A stretch of DNA of 64,000 nt from Amia ocellicauda (GCF_036373705.1 NC_089869.1:15522050-15586049); one strand, 5' to 3'. Positions 1-45,720 are shown, numbered from the stretch's first letter. Program-made: numbers and translations. The notes: generated by a model not told the origin, from the sequence alone.

Positions 1-1030
<1,030 letters not shown>

Positions 1031-1542
1031 GGGCTGAAAGCCACTATGGGAACAACAGCTATCCCTGCCTTCTCAGAGACTGCTGCCTTTTTCCCTTTTT
1101 TAATTGACCCACTTCTTTTTCCACCGCCTGCATTTAGACTTCTGTGCTCCCGTTTCCATTCGTAATCCAACCGATACTGGAGTTCCACGTTGAACTTCGC
1201 CGCACAAAGACGTACTCATATGAAGTTATTCGATTTAACGGACTAATGTTTACATTTCTTAAAAAGTGAAATATATATAAAAGGAGAGCAATCTGTTGCT
1301 TTAATGGCTTTATTAGGTTGAAGTGTTCAAAAATTATTTTGGGGTGATGATTCAGTGTTTTGTTTCCTTCCTCTGCGTTGGAAATGACATTGAAGTCACA
1401 TCAGATAATTTGTTTTTGCCAAGTGCACTCAAGCATTGGCATTAATCTAAGAACAGGACTATTAACAATTGAAGAAAGACTGTCTCGGGAATTGATAACT
1501 TGCTCTCACTGTGCTATAGACTTAAATGCAGCCCTTTTTTCC

Positions 1543-1602
<60 letters not shown>

Positions 1603-1850
1603 TTAAAAACCAGAACTGAACTCTTAATTTGGGTACAGGAGTATTTATGCAGGCTATGATCTTGCCATGATATACCAAATCAATACCTTAAACGCACACT
1701 TTTAAGAATTGTACAGATGGTCTGGATTATGAGCTTAGAGCTCATCTATCCAGTTATGTGTTTAAGCAGGGATTCCTCTGCATGCTAAACTCTTCCACCG
1801 TTATACCATCTTCAACTGACAAAATAAAATAAAAAAGATATAGTAACCAT
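1031..1850 (+). other. adk: ADK 3' UTR
   Basis: Runs from the ADK stop to overlapping AATAAA signals at 1823-1828 and 1828-1833, followed by T/G-rich sequence (1850-1880) typical downstream of a cleavage site. It contains a pure TA microsatellite at about 1546-1600. The exact cleavage position is inferred; a further AATAAA near 2745 could be a distal signal. Confidence 0.6.
1546..1600. repeat. (TA)n microsatellite
   Basis: About 27 uninterrupted TA dinucleotides, lying inside the inferred ADK 3' UTR. Expected to be polymorphic in length. Confidence 0.97.
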
Positions 1851-4800
1851 CTGCGTTGTTTACTTCATTTTGTTTTTACACCAAAATGTGCTAATGGGGA
1901 TGTGTCGTGATTGCAGTATGGGCTCCTGCACCTCCTCGTTAGCAGAGGGGGGTCCGGCTCGGTGCTGCTCTTACTGTATTCGCCACCGGACACCGTGGGG
2001 TCCTGCCTGGATGCTGCGTGTTCCTGGATCTCAATTGCATGCCCGCAGGAGGTCATTTTTCTCAGTTATGGGATTAGTGGTTGCTCTTCATGGTTGATCA
2101 TTAGAGGGACCTGAAAATTAGGCTGATCCTTGGTCCCCAGCTGTGAGGCTGGTGGGTAATGGAGCTGGCATTGGCAGGCACTGGTCAGAGGGAAGCTTGA
2201 AACAGTCCTGGCCCCTCCTTCTCGGCATGGGGCAGCAGCGCAGTCGGGCGGGGGGCTCGGGGAACAGTTGTGGGAGCAGGCCTGCCTGCCCCCTCCCCCC
2301 TGCCCGAAGTGAACAGGCACAGCATGTGCGCACTGTACTACAGCATCTCACCCATTATCTCACAAGCTGCCAGCCACACAACATGTCATTTTCTCTCTTC
2401 CCCTGGACTTGAACAGGTAATGTAGTGAATCTGGTCCACAGCAAAACTGAAAGCCAGACTTGGAATGTACAAATAAGCATTACTGAAACATTGTTCATGA
2501 AGATGTCTGATTTAATATGAAAAGCAGACACTAAAATGCACTATTATCCACCATCACCAAGCTTAGATTATGCACATAAGTTATGGCAAAAATAGAAAGG
2601 CTTTACTCATTATGCAAGTGATATGCAGTTGTCAGTACTACTTATACAACTCCTGTCTCGTTGAATGTCAATTTGTATTGATTTTATATGATTGTTTACT
2701 TTTCTAAATCATATTTAGTGTCTTGAAAACTTAATTTGATGCATAATAAATGATGGTGTTGGAGACCATTTGATAGGGATCTTTTCCTTTTCTGTAAATA
2801 GCATTTAACAGTGTGTGTAATACCTTTTTAGCAAGATGATTGATGCCATGTGAAATCATATTTTCTTCAATTTGTCAGCCGCTTTTTAAAGAGAAAAATG
2901 CACCTCCCCCTCCTACTTTAAATTTTACTGCAAATGTTTCATGCCTAAATTACTCCTTTTTAAATTAATACAACTGAGAATACTCATGAGCCAAATCATT
3001 CTGAAGCTCTCTGCTTTTAATCTTCTCTAATATAATGAAGTGGTAGCATTTGTGTCAGATCTACATTTACTTCCAGGAATGAGAGGCAGAGAGCTGTGTC
3101 TGATTACATCAGTCTAATATGTGTTAAGACATTTATGCTAATGTCGCTTTCTTTAAAATATTTTTTTTCTAGGAAAAATGTAATTAACAACTTGTTAGAG
3201 CCTTTTTTTCATCAACATTTTGTACAGCTTCACACAGATGCGTTTTGAAAAGGATCACATTGCTGATTGGTCCAGATCACACTCCTCTCGGCAGCTGGCT
3301 GATTTGCTGTTCAAGGTGGCAGATGGCAAAACACAAACATACAAAAGGATGGAGCCATGATTAAGTAATGAGAATGTTTACAGTCATTTAGAAACTTACT
3401 TTTTTTTCCCAATTTGGTTTGCAGATAATTATATTTGCTTTTATAATTATTTAATTTAAACAATATTACATGCGTGTTGGGTTATTTTAGATATAGAGTC
3501 CAGAGGAAAGAGGCAATCTGCATGTTTCTTCTGCTGATGGCACTCCCTTGTTTTCTTCAGTGGAACACAATTTCGAAATTTCTGTAGGATACTTAAAATG
3601 CATTTCATGATTAACGCCTCAAGCTGGAAAGTTGACTTGCGTGTTTCAAGCATTTATCGGTACTGTGGAATATTGTGAAACAGCTATTTTCCGTTATGTG
3701 GGTTCTCGAGAAGCCTTTTCTCTGAGAGCAGGGATGTCGGTGACAGATCTGCCCACGGCCGGTGTCACAGACAGGCGTGTTTTCCAGGGGACCCGTCCCC
3801 TCCATTGGCAGGGAGCGCTGTGGAGGCTGGCGAGCCACATGCGCAGGGCCTGATTATCTGGGGCTAATGCGGCAGGGGAGACCCTGCGGAGGCTTGGGGT
3901 AAAGAGCATTATCTGGATAATGAGGATGCAATCCTGTTTTTTCACTGCCTCTTGAAATAAATCCCTGCTCTATTCCCTAGAACTCCTTCGCTTTTTATGT
4001 TAATTAAAAACTACTGTGTTGTAAAGTCTTAAACTAATGGACCAGTGTCCGTTTTTAATTGTTTAAGTATTTTTATTTGACTTGACAGAACTTCAGATCA
4101 GATTAAAAGAATTGGCTGATTTTGCTAAGCAGATTGGTCAATCCAAGTGCAGTGTTTCTTATGTAGCTGAAACACATTCTTATGGGCATATACTTTTTTA
4201 GATGAAAACTATTAATACATGATGGTGACTAGGGTGACCTTTGAGAGTAGCAGCTGTTTTCTAAATGACCAAATCAGAATAGCTTCTCCTAAACCCCGCC
4301 ATTTGTAATGACATCGTAGTTTTGTTTTGGTTCATATGCCAGTACGATCATGGTATGCCTGAAGCTTGGCAAAAGTTTAATTTGCCCACACCAGTGCTGT
4401 ATCATACAAATTATTGTGTCAATTGGCAATATCACCATGGTAATATAACCAAAGACGAATTCAATTCCCAGGATGCATCTCTTCATTTTCATTCACAGGA
4501 GCCCCACTAGATTAATGTATCATTTAATATTTTAAAATATTCCATATTGTTATAACTGAATTCTTGTATAGAACTTAATTTCATGTAAGGTAACGGTTTA
4601 AATAACTGCTATTCCACCGGCCTTATATAGACCATCTATAGATCTACATTACTATTGAGCTATCATTAAGTATCAATTCATGTATTATAATGAAAAACAC
4701 CTGCAATCATAATTGAAAATTTACAACAATTGAAATAAGTATTATTTGCATAATCGTTTTCTGAAGTTGGTGCTAGATGACATGCTTTAAAATAACTTGA

Positions 4801-5159
4801 TTTAACATTATTCTTGGAGCCATGTGAAGAATTATGTTAATCAGGCAGCACATATGTAACATTACACATTCACCATCTTTTTAAATAGCAAGTGTCATTC
4901 CATCAGTCAAAATATTTGAAGTTCAGCTTTTAATCTAATGCAGTATTTTCACAATTCATTGGCTGACAATGGAAACTGTTATGAAGATTGTGTGGGAATG
5001 GGTTTGTATCACAGCTGGCAACATACATGTACTAATTTAGGCTCTTTTTATGTTTTATAGTTTAATCTTTTGTGTTTCTTTACATCATTTTCATACATAA
5101 CTTAAAACCTAAAGGTTATATACAAACATATCTACTTTATTTCAACTTGTTATTTATAT

Positions 5160-5225
5160 TTATATATATATATATATATATTTTTTTATTATTTTTTTTT
5201 TATTATTATTATTATTTTTTTTAAT
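5160..5225. repeat. AT-rich low-complexity / (TA)n and (ATT)n run
   Basis: A short TA dinucleotide run followed by T-rich and ATT-rich simple sequence. Confidence 0.9.
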
Positions 5226-6649
5226 TTTGTACAAATCAAATGGATACTGAATCCCAGATATTGGAACAGCCCCCAATCAACTCGCCATGTCTTACATTTA
5301 GAATAAATCGTTTTTTTAATCATTTTCAAATATTAAAAATGGAACATGGAAATATCTTGACTTGTATTTAACAAAACAACAAACCACAAAAAAGTATCAT
5401 TATTCATTCGAATGTAATTTACATTGAGATGGACTAACGCCAGGGTTAAAATCATTTTTTCATCACAAGTTCCTTTGTAATACTATAGAAGTCTCTTTGT
5501 GTTTGTCAAAGAACTGAACAAATGTACAAAAGTATTTTTCAACTGGCTTGATTAACTAAACTTGTTTTTCTTGGCCTGTTAGATACTATGATTGCCAAGA
5601 TATGATATTTAACGCTAGCCACATTGCTCATTTGCAATTAATAGCTTTAGTTGTCTTTCTTTGAATGCAACTCTGTCCAAGATATTATATTGTTAAACAT
5701 GCATTTATTGTTAGAATGTATTAGAGACTATCTCTGCAATCAAATAAAGGGTTTATGAATTATAAATGGACAGTTGTGTAGGAAGTAATGACATGATGTC
5801 AAAGAAAAACAAGCTATGTTTAGCTAAAAGAAATACCCCCAATGTTTAAGTGGTTACTCAGTACAAAGTTCAACTATTCAATATATGTGTTATGAAGGCA
5901 TTTTCTTTACTGACAAGCAATTAATTGATTATACATTTGGTAGCGTTGTGATCTATTATCTTGTAATGTCAAAGAAAGAACACACAGGTCACTGAGGGTT
6001 AAAGAGGGAACCGAACATAAATGCTGTTAAGGATTTTGTAGCCAAGATGGAAATTTAAATGCAAATTACAGGGATCACTTTTTATACAGGTGTGCCTAAG
6101 CTGATAGTTTATATATTTTGTAGGTGGTACACTATAGGTAAAAACACTATAGGTAAATGTATAATTTAAATTAAACATTATTCACCTCCAGTTAAATATA
6201 TATAATATAGCACACAAGCAGAAACCTTGTCATGTTTAATTGGATTATTATTGTTTGGAAAAACTAAAATAACCGAATACATATCATCATGGAAGATGCG
6301 CTCATTGACAACTCAAATACAAACTTGGAGGTTTAGCCCCTTGATGTAAGTGGCTTGATGTGCACTCCTCCCCTGGAAAAAGTATTCACCTTATCTGATA
6401 TTGAAACTGTGTGATTCAGCCATTTTGAATGTGGATGGTGATGGAATCATTGTATTCACCGCTGCATGTATGATAACAACAAGAAGACTTGACTAATCAT
6501 GTTGACATTTCTATGGGTTTCATAAATGAATGATCACCTACACATCATTATAAAATATGATTAATGAAACGCACAGCTACAAGAAACGAGAGCTATCAGA
6601 AACTACAGGTGGACACTGGCTAGTTTTATCCTTGACTGAACATCTTTCC

Positions 6650-7060
6650 TGTAGCTCTTTTATAGTTCGGGTACTAAGGAGGGGTTTTCTTCAGTTCATA
6701 CCTTTTGAATTCAGGTCTGGAGATCGTAGAGGCTAATCATGAATTTGTAGGTTATGTTCCCAGACTTGGATGTGTGTTTTGCATCATTGTTTTGCCGGAA
6801 AGCATGTTTGCAACCAAGTTTTAGGTTCCTGACATAGGGGCCCTGGGGTTTTGGGTAAAATACACTGGTATACAGTAAGATTCAATGGCAGTCCTAGAAA
6901 CATTCACATTGTCTGATTTCTTGCCGATCACCAATTATTATTTTTTTAGCCAATTTCTGGACTGCACCTTTAGGTAAAACTTTATTGCATTGTTGTTTTG
7001 ATAGCATAGTTAACCCTCTTAGTAGTGAAGGTTCATCTTCACGAGGAACACTATGGTAGA
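6650..7060 (-). mobile_element. Degraded Tc1/mariner-like fragment (tentative)
   Basis: The phrases around 6705-6815 (caggtctggagatcgtag, then gtgtgttttgcatcattg and a following gccggaaagcatg) resemble the antisense of Tc1/mariner transposase genes, where a 'recently known, ask the flank' type of phrase recurs in fish copies. Similar wording occurs in the clearly identified element at 62.2-63.7 kb (for example around 62560-62680). No terminal repeats and no intact frame were found, so this may be an old remnant or chance similarity. Confidence 0.3.
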
Positions 7061-8899
7061 AACTGTGATGTTCTCGTTTTCTTCTGTGGGATTTTTCCCA
7101 AGATCATTACTGTGCACATAGTATGCACTGCACTTTTATAACCAATGGCTACCAAGATGACTTACAGAAGCTCCTCTTGACTTTCAGAGATTGTATGGAA
7201 GTACATGGCATAAAAGCAGGACAGGGTTATATTAACATTGTATGTTCAACCTTTATAAAGGCTATAGAAACATTTGAACATTGTGCATTCAGGAAAAATA
7301 CATGTTGCTAAGTACTGATATTGACAATCATACACCATATTTTCATTTAGTTGTTGAAAACTACTGAATGAACACAAACTCCTGTTTTCTTAGCTAAATG
7401 TACTTCACTTTAGTAAGGGTAGAAATACATTTGAAGGTTTTGTTTTCTCTTGTAACTTTTAATTTGGGTAAAGTTTTATGCTGCAATGCTTAAAAGAGCA
7501 TGAAGTTTTAAAGTGTTTTTGTGTATACATTAAGAATAAAATGCCCAAGGGATTCTATTTACATACATTATCATCTTTTTCTCACATTTTCTTAAGGATT
7601 TTAGCAAAAGTATTACATAATAGACATGCAAACTCATTTTCAAAGACCGATACTGCTGTTTCTCTGAAATCTGATGTCTTCTGTTACACTCTTTTACAAT
7701 GATAAACTGGGCATAGCAGTACACATATGGTTAGATGTCGCACCTCCTCAGGTTTAAATGTATACTGATTTATTGTGAAGACATCCAGATGGGCTATAAT
7801 GAATCTGTGCCTCAGAACCAGGTTCAAATGCTGTTGCTGAAAAACAGGGACAGGGGTCGTGTACTGTATCCTGAAAAATAAATCCTAAGGCCTGTCTTAA
7901 TAAGTTAAGAATAAGGAGATAAACAGCTAAACATGTCTGGTATCTAAAACGAGAGTGCTGGCTGTCTTCACTTATTGTATTGTTGTATGTACGAGTTATT
8001 TTCACCCATTTGTGGGAGCTTGAAAACAATGAGAGGATTTTAACTATGGATGACTAAACACTGATAATATTTATTTCAGTTATTACTTATTGACAAATAT
8101 TGGCTTGACACCAATATCCTTTTTAAAAGTCAGTATGTGTCATCAATAAGCTTATACTTTGTATTTTTCAAATTAGACAGTTTGCTGTAAACTATTTTAC
8201 GAATATTATGTATGTATTTATAATTACAATATCTGCAGACATTTCTCCAGTTACATTTTATAGCAAGATATAAGAAACTTCAGAGTCTTTAACAGAAATT
8301 GAAGTGAAACTTCTGCGGCATCTCATGCAAAATATATCATCTGAACGACAGAATAGTATATAAACTATTAATTCTGTTCATCTGAGCTAGCATTCTCAAA
8401 ATATGTATTTATTTAGTTATTGTAAGAGTTTCACTTTTAGTGGGGAAAAAAGTTGTCTTCTGTACACAATGATGTGCTTGTCAATAACCCCCTTGTGGTT
8501 TCACTCTTCAAATAATCGACTAGAATTGTCACACTACACATTTAAGTTCCACATTCCAAACATAGGCCAGATACTTTTTTGTTTTGTTTTGCAGTTTTGT
8601 CCTGAAACTGGAATACACCGTAAATCAAGACTCGCTGACACAAATCTCAGTGTTATTTCGCCTTCATAATCAACTATACAATATTGCCCACTGAGATCAT
8701 GCATTAGAGGGGAGGTGGGGGGGGGGGAAGACACGTCCCGGCTTTTCCTTTTTAGTCGACACATGATGCATCTTCCCTGCAAACTGTGTTCCAAGGTGAT
8801 ATTTATCTCCGATAGGGAAGAAGACGACGACCAAAAAAAAACAAAAAAGTGCAAATGTAATTTATCTCCCGAGGTCTCGGGAAGTGAACACAGGGAAGC

Positions 8900-10900
8900 A
8901 CAAGACTTAAGTCTCCCTTTGCAAACTGTATTGGAGATGGAGTGAAGAAGGGGGAGGGTGCTACTTTGTCACAGGCTGCTATGTAGATTAACCTTTCAAT
9001 TAGTTGTTATCAGGTCCTTTCTGCCTCGCGCGAGCTGTCGCGTGCGCTCATTTATTCAATAAAGAGAGCCTCTGGACCCGCAGTTTCCATCTTCCCTTTA
9101 TGCATCATCGTTTTAATTACTGCATTCATGAGACGGAGAGAGGAGAGCCCCGAGAAAACTTAACAAGGTAACTACCCGCAAATGTTTTCGTTAGCAGGCA
9201 TTTTTTCCCCCCTTCCTTTGCCTTGGCTTCATCTCAGTGTTGTTGCATGCGTCTGTTTTGTTCCATTGAGCAGACGAGCGGGGAGCTGCAGCGGCCGGGG
9301 CAGCGTTTTGCGTTTAAATTTAAACCGCGCAGACATTGGCGACGGGGAAAGACGCACGATGCTGCGAATTGCATTAGAAAGGGAAGAAACGCGCATTCAA
9401 TACACACACGCATTCAAAAAAACAAAATGTGGGTATGGAAATTTCCAGAGAATTGTAGCATACGTGCGCACGTCTTATGTTCCAGTTTATATAAAAAAAA
9501 AAGTCATTTATATCAGTGTATTTACACGCAGTATTTCATTAAATGCACGTTGGAAGATGAATATGCAATGCATGCATTTTATTGAATTGGGAGGGAAAGG
9601 GGGGAATAACGGGAATGTTGTAAGTGCATGCATTTTTTTTTTATTTGGAGGAAAAGAGGATGGATGGCAAAAATGCACGAAAAAAAACGTGACATAATAG
9701 GAAAGCATTGTGTAGTTCAACGCAAGGATGGTGTTACTGCAATTAAAGCGGCGACGCAGGCAGTGTCGTATTGCAAACCTCTGCAAAGGATATAAACATT
9801 ACAGCCCCAACAAACTTCGGCATAGGCGATTATGTGGTACTTTAGGAAATAAATGATGGATATAACAGCCGACCAATTAAAATCTAAAATGTTCCCATTC
9901 ACTTTCAAGAGTAGCCAATCGTTTCGAGGAGGAGCCTCTGTAAAGGTAGCGTGCGAGTGTGTGGCGTCTGCCAAGGCGCTGACCCTTTAGCCTGCCAACC
10001 TTTCCTGTTGCTGTTATCTTGTTCAATTACGCGATTAATAAATCCATCGGATAAATCACGCTGCAGTCGTGCTTTATTTTGATCCCAGGAAAGAGACCGT
10101 GTGGTGGGCATAGGGGGACGTGAGTGACACGCTTGAGGCTAATGGGTACCTTAAAAGGCGGGGCCATGTCGTGTGATTGGCAGATCTGACGGCCAACGAC
10201 ACGGACGAAGTCTCCGAGGGGTAGAGCGTACTTTGAATGATTGACGTGCGCTTTATCAAACCAGAAATCGGATTTGGCGTTTTATAACCAATATTAAAGT
10301 TGCTAGGGAGGGCGCATCGGTGTGTAGGTAAGGTTTAATGAGACTCCATTGGGCTGTAATCAGTGTCATGTCGGATTCATGTAAACTACAACATTGTAAC
10401 AAAATGGCGTCTGTTTAGGTAACACCAGCAGGCAGCAGCGCCGTCCACCCACAGCCACTCAGCTGCTAGAAGTCAAGGTTTGTGATTTGTCTTTCATTCA
10501 TCGCAGTCACAGGTTAATTGGAGCATTAACTCACCTTCATAAATTATCCTTAATCATCTGTCGGCGAGCAGGCGTGAAATATAGTGAATGTGTGATAATG
10601 TAGAAATTAAAAACCTGTCAGTCTGCTTTTCCAAGTTTTCTATTTTGACGTGAAATGCTGTGTATTCCGGGGCTGAGCTAGTTCTCCAGTCGCACTCCGG
10701 ACACGTTTTAAGTTGTCAAAGACATGCCCAGAGATGTGAACAATTGAATTAAAATCGATGGGATTGAAGAGAGAGGCTTTTATTGCACGGATGTCGCTTT
10801 TGCACAGGCGCAGGTATAGACGCGAGCACGGCGTTGCGTTAGAAGTTTCCAGATATTCATCCTACTTGGTGACATTTCTAGCCTTCAGAAGAAATGAAGC
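8900..10900 (+). promoter_or_regulatory. kat6b: Likely KAT6B promoter / CpG-rich 5' region with non-coding exon(s)
   Basis: This is the only CpG-rich block upstream of the first KAT6B coding exon. It holds a CG cluster at about 9026-9048, a GC box (ggcggggcc, about 10157), CCAAT motifs on both strands (about 9915, 10176, 10288) and a YY1-type site (aaaatggcg at 10401-10409). Possible 5' UTR exon donors are AACAAG|gtaact (exon end 9167), TAG|gtaagg (exon end 10327) and CAAG|gtttgt (exon end 10477). Which of these is used cannot be decided from sequence alone. The role is inferred from position and composition. Confidence 0.6.
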
Positions 10901-13336
10901 ACAGAGGGACCGATTGCAAAGATGATGGGAAATGATGGCATGGACCATCCAAAAAAAAAAAAAAAGGAGTCGTGCAGACGGAGTTTGTTTAACATTGCAA
11001 TGGCTGTTGTCTCTCTTTCCTGCAATCCTAGCTTGACCCTGCTGCTGCAGTATAGAGTCGAGTTAGATGTGTGATCATTGGGGTTTTGTAGCAGGTAGAA
11101 GAATCCGAAAGAAATTGCACAGTACAGGTCACCTGCTGGTTGCTAAATGCACTGTTATTATTTTTATGCATTGAATGTTCATCTCACTCTAGGCCCTCGC
11201 CAGACGCTTTTTGAAACAATTGCTGTCTAAAAAGTGCTTGCATATGAAGGCATGCACATGTGGTTTTGGAAAAGTGACATGAGCTTGAGTCAGATGTTTA
11301 TGAAGTGATTTTGACCTCCCTTTCTTAATGTTACATTTTGTTGTCTGTTGTATCCATTGGCTATTTATGATATTATACATAGATGCATGCTTATTCTTAA
11401 CTATTTACATCATTTATTAATACTGTGGACATTGATTAAAGTTTTCTGTTCTGAAAGTAGGTGTCAGCACGCATCCGCAAATAACGTGATCGGATATTTA
11501 CCTGGGCCTGGTATCTATTTTGGCTTTATGATCTTGCTTGTGATGCATTCCAATCTGTTGTAGATGAGGCCTTTCTGATCATAGGGGGAAGGGGGGAGAT
11601 TTAGCTTTTCAAGCAGGTAAATACTAGACAGACCCAGACCAGTGGATTAAAGTCTCAGACAAACCCAGACCAATGGATTAAAGACACTCTCCAGATCTCT
11701 CTATCTGCAGACCTTCTGTATAGTTCTTTAATCCATCTGTCTCTCACCATGTTGATCTTTACCCCCATAGTCCAGGTCTGTGGCTTAAACTGAGTACAGG
11801 AGAAAATGTTCAACTTTTACTATGGGAATTATGGATGTGTTTACAGTATTTGTTTGCTTGTGCCTCTGGCTGCAATTGAAAAGATGCTTAAATAAAACAA
11901 GAAATGCACTACTTTAGCCGCTGTACAGGATGAGGAACACGTTTGCAAAAGCAGTAGTGAGTTGTCCTCATCAGATGCAAACTGACATCCAATATGATGC
12001 TTTATTATGATACCTTATTTGTGTTACTAATCTACTAATGCCACGTTAACATTAATTATGTCTGAGAATTAATCGATTGATCACAGCCCAAATCAATTGA
12101 TTGAAGTATTAATTTAATGTATTAAATTATAGTATGTTGTCTGGCCTATGTATTGGCATGTTTTGCTATTTAATTGTTTATGAATAAGTGAATGTCTTTG
12201 TCAAGAACCACAATCTGAGCAGTGTCACGTCTGCTCTGGCCTGTATTGTCTGAGTAAGAGCCACTTTGTCACTCTATTCATATAATTTCAACCCCCTCCA
12301 ACCAAACACACAATTTGGAATGCAACAAGGGATGTAAAAATAAAACCAGAAGAGTGAGACACAAGCAGTGCAGTTTTTAAACTAGTTTTGGCAGAGGAGA
12401 GGTTTGTGATAAGACTCCTGTCTCTCAATAATAATAATACAAAAAGTTTAAATGCACAATATTCCATTCAAACTAAACATAGCTTTGTGATGCCTTGTTT
12501 TTAGAACATTTATAGTGGAATGTATGTTTTCCTGCCCTTTTCTCTCAATCTAGTGGAATGGCTTCCTCCAGTGTAAAATCATAACCTGTGTTAGGTGAGA
12601 GATGTGGTATAACTGCATTTAAACTTGGGTTCTGAAATCTGTTGGTCTCCTTTCTTTTGAATCTTCAAGGGGATGTTTTTGAAACTTTAAAGTCGCAAAT
12701 TAATCTGGGAAAGATTTGCCGGACAGTGACAGTTTGCAGATGCCTTTGGAGGCCAGGTGGAAATTGGCAAGACTGAGCTCTATTCTCCAGGGTGTAGTTT
12801 CCCAGCATTATCAGCTGTTCTGGTTCATTGGATGCATAGGGATGTGGCCAGACAAGTTTGTTGCTCTTCAACAAAATAATTCGGCGTACAGAATAGAGAA
12901 GATTTAGTATGGAAACAATACTGTACTTACCCTTGGGATGGGAATGTTGTAAAGTTAATTTAAATTGTTCTCATGTGGTCATACTTGGTGTCAGCTGAGT
13001 ATATTTTATTGTCCTCAAAGTTGACTACCAATATTACATCATGCTCCTTTTAATTACCCATTTTACAGAGGGATAAAAAGAAACATTCTCCTGTCTTATA
13101 TACTAATTTTCTTACTGACAAATGTAAGATACATGGGTTCATATTTTGTTGCATGTGAATCCATTTCAGCCATCTGTCTCTTTAGGTATTTTAATTTTAA
13201 TTATCTAGTATATACTTCACCTAAATGGTTTGTAAATGGACTCTTCCCATGATGAGACTGACTTCCTGAATTGTAACATTAGACAAGGAAGTACTTTCTT
13301 ACTGTAGTAATGTGCTTTTTCTTTCCTCTTTTTTAG
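10478..13336 (+). other. kat6b: KAT6B intron upstream of the first coding exon
   Basis: Non-coding. It holds a local cluster of direct and inverted short repeats at about 11626-11745. No coding exon was found. It ends with a pyrimidine tract and AG at 13335-13336. Confidence 0.6.
11626..11741. repeat. Two direct copies plus an inverted copy of a 27-bp unit
   Basis: The 27-bp unit at 11626-11652 recurs at 11657-11683 with two differences (period 31 bp). A shorter reverse-complement copy (ctttaatccatctgtct) follows at about 11725-11741, so the block can fold on itself. Confidence 0.75.
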
Positions 13337-13602
13337 GTTTCAGTTGTATTTCCAAGGAATTTTATACAGTACGCTCCAGGTTTCCTAACAATAAACAATC
13401 AAAAGCATTAAGGATTTTCCCACAGAAGTGCCCGCTCTTGAGTTGTTCTCTGTTCCTAGGATTTACAGAAATGCAGCCATATGAGTTGCCGAAACAACAT
13501 TTATTTTTAAATTCCTTTTCAAGCTATGGATGCGTTTAATTTGTTACAAGAATAAAGGGAAATCTCTATGGATCACTCTTTTGTGAAACAAATTCTTCAA
13601 CC

Positions 13603-44438
<30,836 letters not shown>

Positions 44439-45720
44439 TTGGATCCTGGTAACTATCAATCGAAGTGCATAGTATCCAAAATGCACAACTATGCCTGGAG
44501 CACCGTTTTGTGGAAACTTTTTTCTTTTGTTTTTCTTTTCTTTAAAAAAAAACTAAAAATAACCAGCACTTGGTATGAATGCAAAAAAAAAAGTCTTTTT
44601 GTTGGAAAAAAATGTTTTTTTTTTTTTTTTTTTAATGGGAAGCCTTACATCATCAAAATGAAGATGACTTTTTGTTTGGTTCGTGTTGTTCTCCTTTGAT
44701 GAGCGCAGCAGCCTGTGATATACTGAGCTGTACTGAACGGGGGCTTCAGTGGGGGGAGACTGCAGTTTTGTAGCAGCCTGTATAATGGAGCCATTTAATG
44801 TGCCTGCTACAAATATAATATTTTGGACATTTTGGAGCCTTTTACGTGTACCTGTCCAGCAGTACTGAAATTTAGATTTTGTTCCATACTTATGCCTTTA
44901 TATATTTAAATTATTGTACATTTTCGTTTTATTTTTTGTAAGGTGACACTTAGCATGCTACGACGTCTTTGTTAGTGACAGTGCATTAAGTAGTACTGTA
45001 CAAGTGTTGTGCTTAATAGCAAGCCATTTTAAGAATTTATGGCCTTGATTTAGGTTTCCCTGTACTGGGAGGAAGATTAAACTATATTTTTGTTAATTCT
45101 AATACTGTAAAAATTGTAAAACTTAGTCTCGTTTCAGTTGTTCAGTTTGAAAGGTTTTATTGCTAAATGTGTATAATTCAGTACTTTTTGTAACAAATTT
45201 CCTTAAATGAGGCAGCTTTCCGTTTTATAATGCAAACTGATTTCTGTCTAAATAATGAAGCATATCTCAGTGTTTGTACCCATACGATTCTAAAGCATTT
45301 CACCGAACATGTCCAGAAATGTGGCAGAATAAAGAGAAAACAAACGTACATTTAGTCCAAAGTTGCTATTTTATGAAAATGCCTTTAAACTTACATTTTC
45401 ATTCCATCTGTAGATTTTTTTCTATCTTTATAAAATGTTGGATTTATATTTTACAAAAGCGTAGAGCAGTAGCCTGTGAATAGACCAAACTAAGCTAACA
45501 AATCGCATGTAAAAAGCAAATTGTATTTGTGTCTGTTTATATTGCTTTTTTGTAGCCTTTGTACCTGTACAGAGTGACTGGTAGGAATGAGAGGGAAACC
45601 TGGATATGTGTACAAAATAGGACAGAATGACAGTCTTGTATTTATGAGTTATCTTTTTAGTCAGTCACTTAAAAAATGCTGTACATTTTAGCATAAAATA
45701 AATTATGATGAGCCATTTAT
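44439..45720 (+). other. kat6b: KAT6B 3' UTR
   Basis: From the stop to the AATAAA at 45697-45702, with a G/T-rich stretch after it (45720-45765) suggesting cleavage near 45720. An earlier AATAAA near 45329 may be a weaker signal. Contains A- and T-runs at about 44530-44635. Confidence 0.7.
45697..45702 (+). terminator. KAT6B polyadenylation signal
   Basis: Canonical AATAAA followed within 25-60 bases by GT-rich sequence (cttttgtaaaatgtctggga). Confidence 0.65.

Larger units (their letters stand above)
1900..8900. other. ADK-KAT6B intergenic region
   Basis: AT-rich non-coding DNA. The short open frames are unsupported by any recognisable domain or splice structure. Notable parts are a GC-rich stretch at about 2130-2350 with no identifiable coding signal, a GC-rich island at about 3690-3960 with GATA-like sites, a T/A low-complexity run at about 5160-5225, a degraded transposon-like patch at about 6650-7060, and a poly-G run near 8717-8727. 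Confidence 0.7.

Noticed and set aside
9182..9697. 171-residue open frame at the KAT6B promoter region
   Set aside because: It runs through A- and T-rich tracts and has no domain or similarity. The region fits a CpG-type promoter instead.
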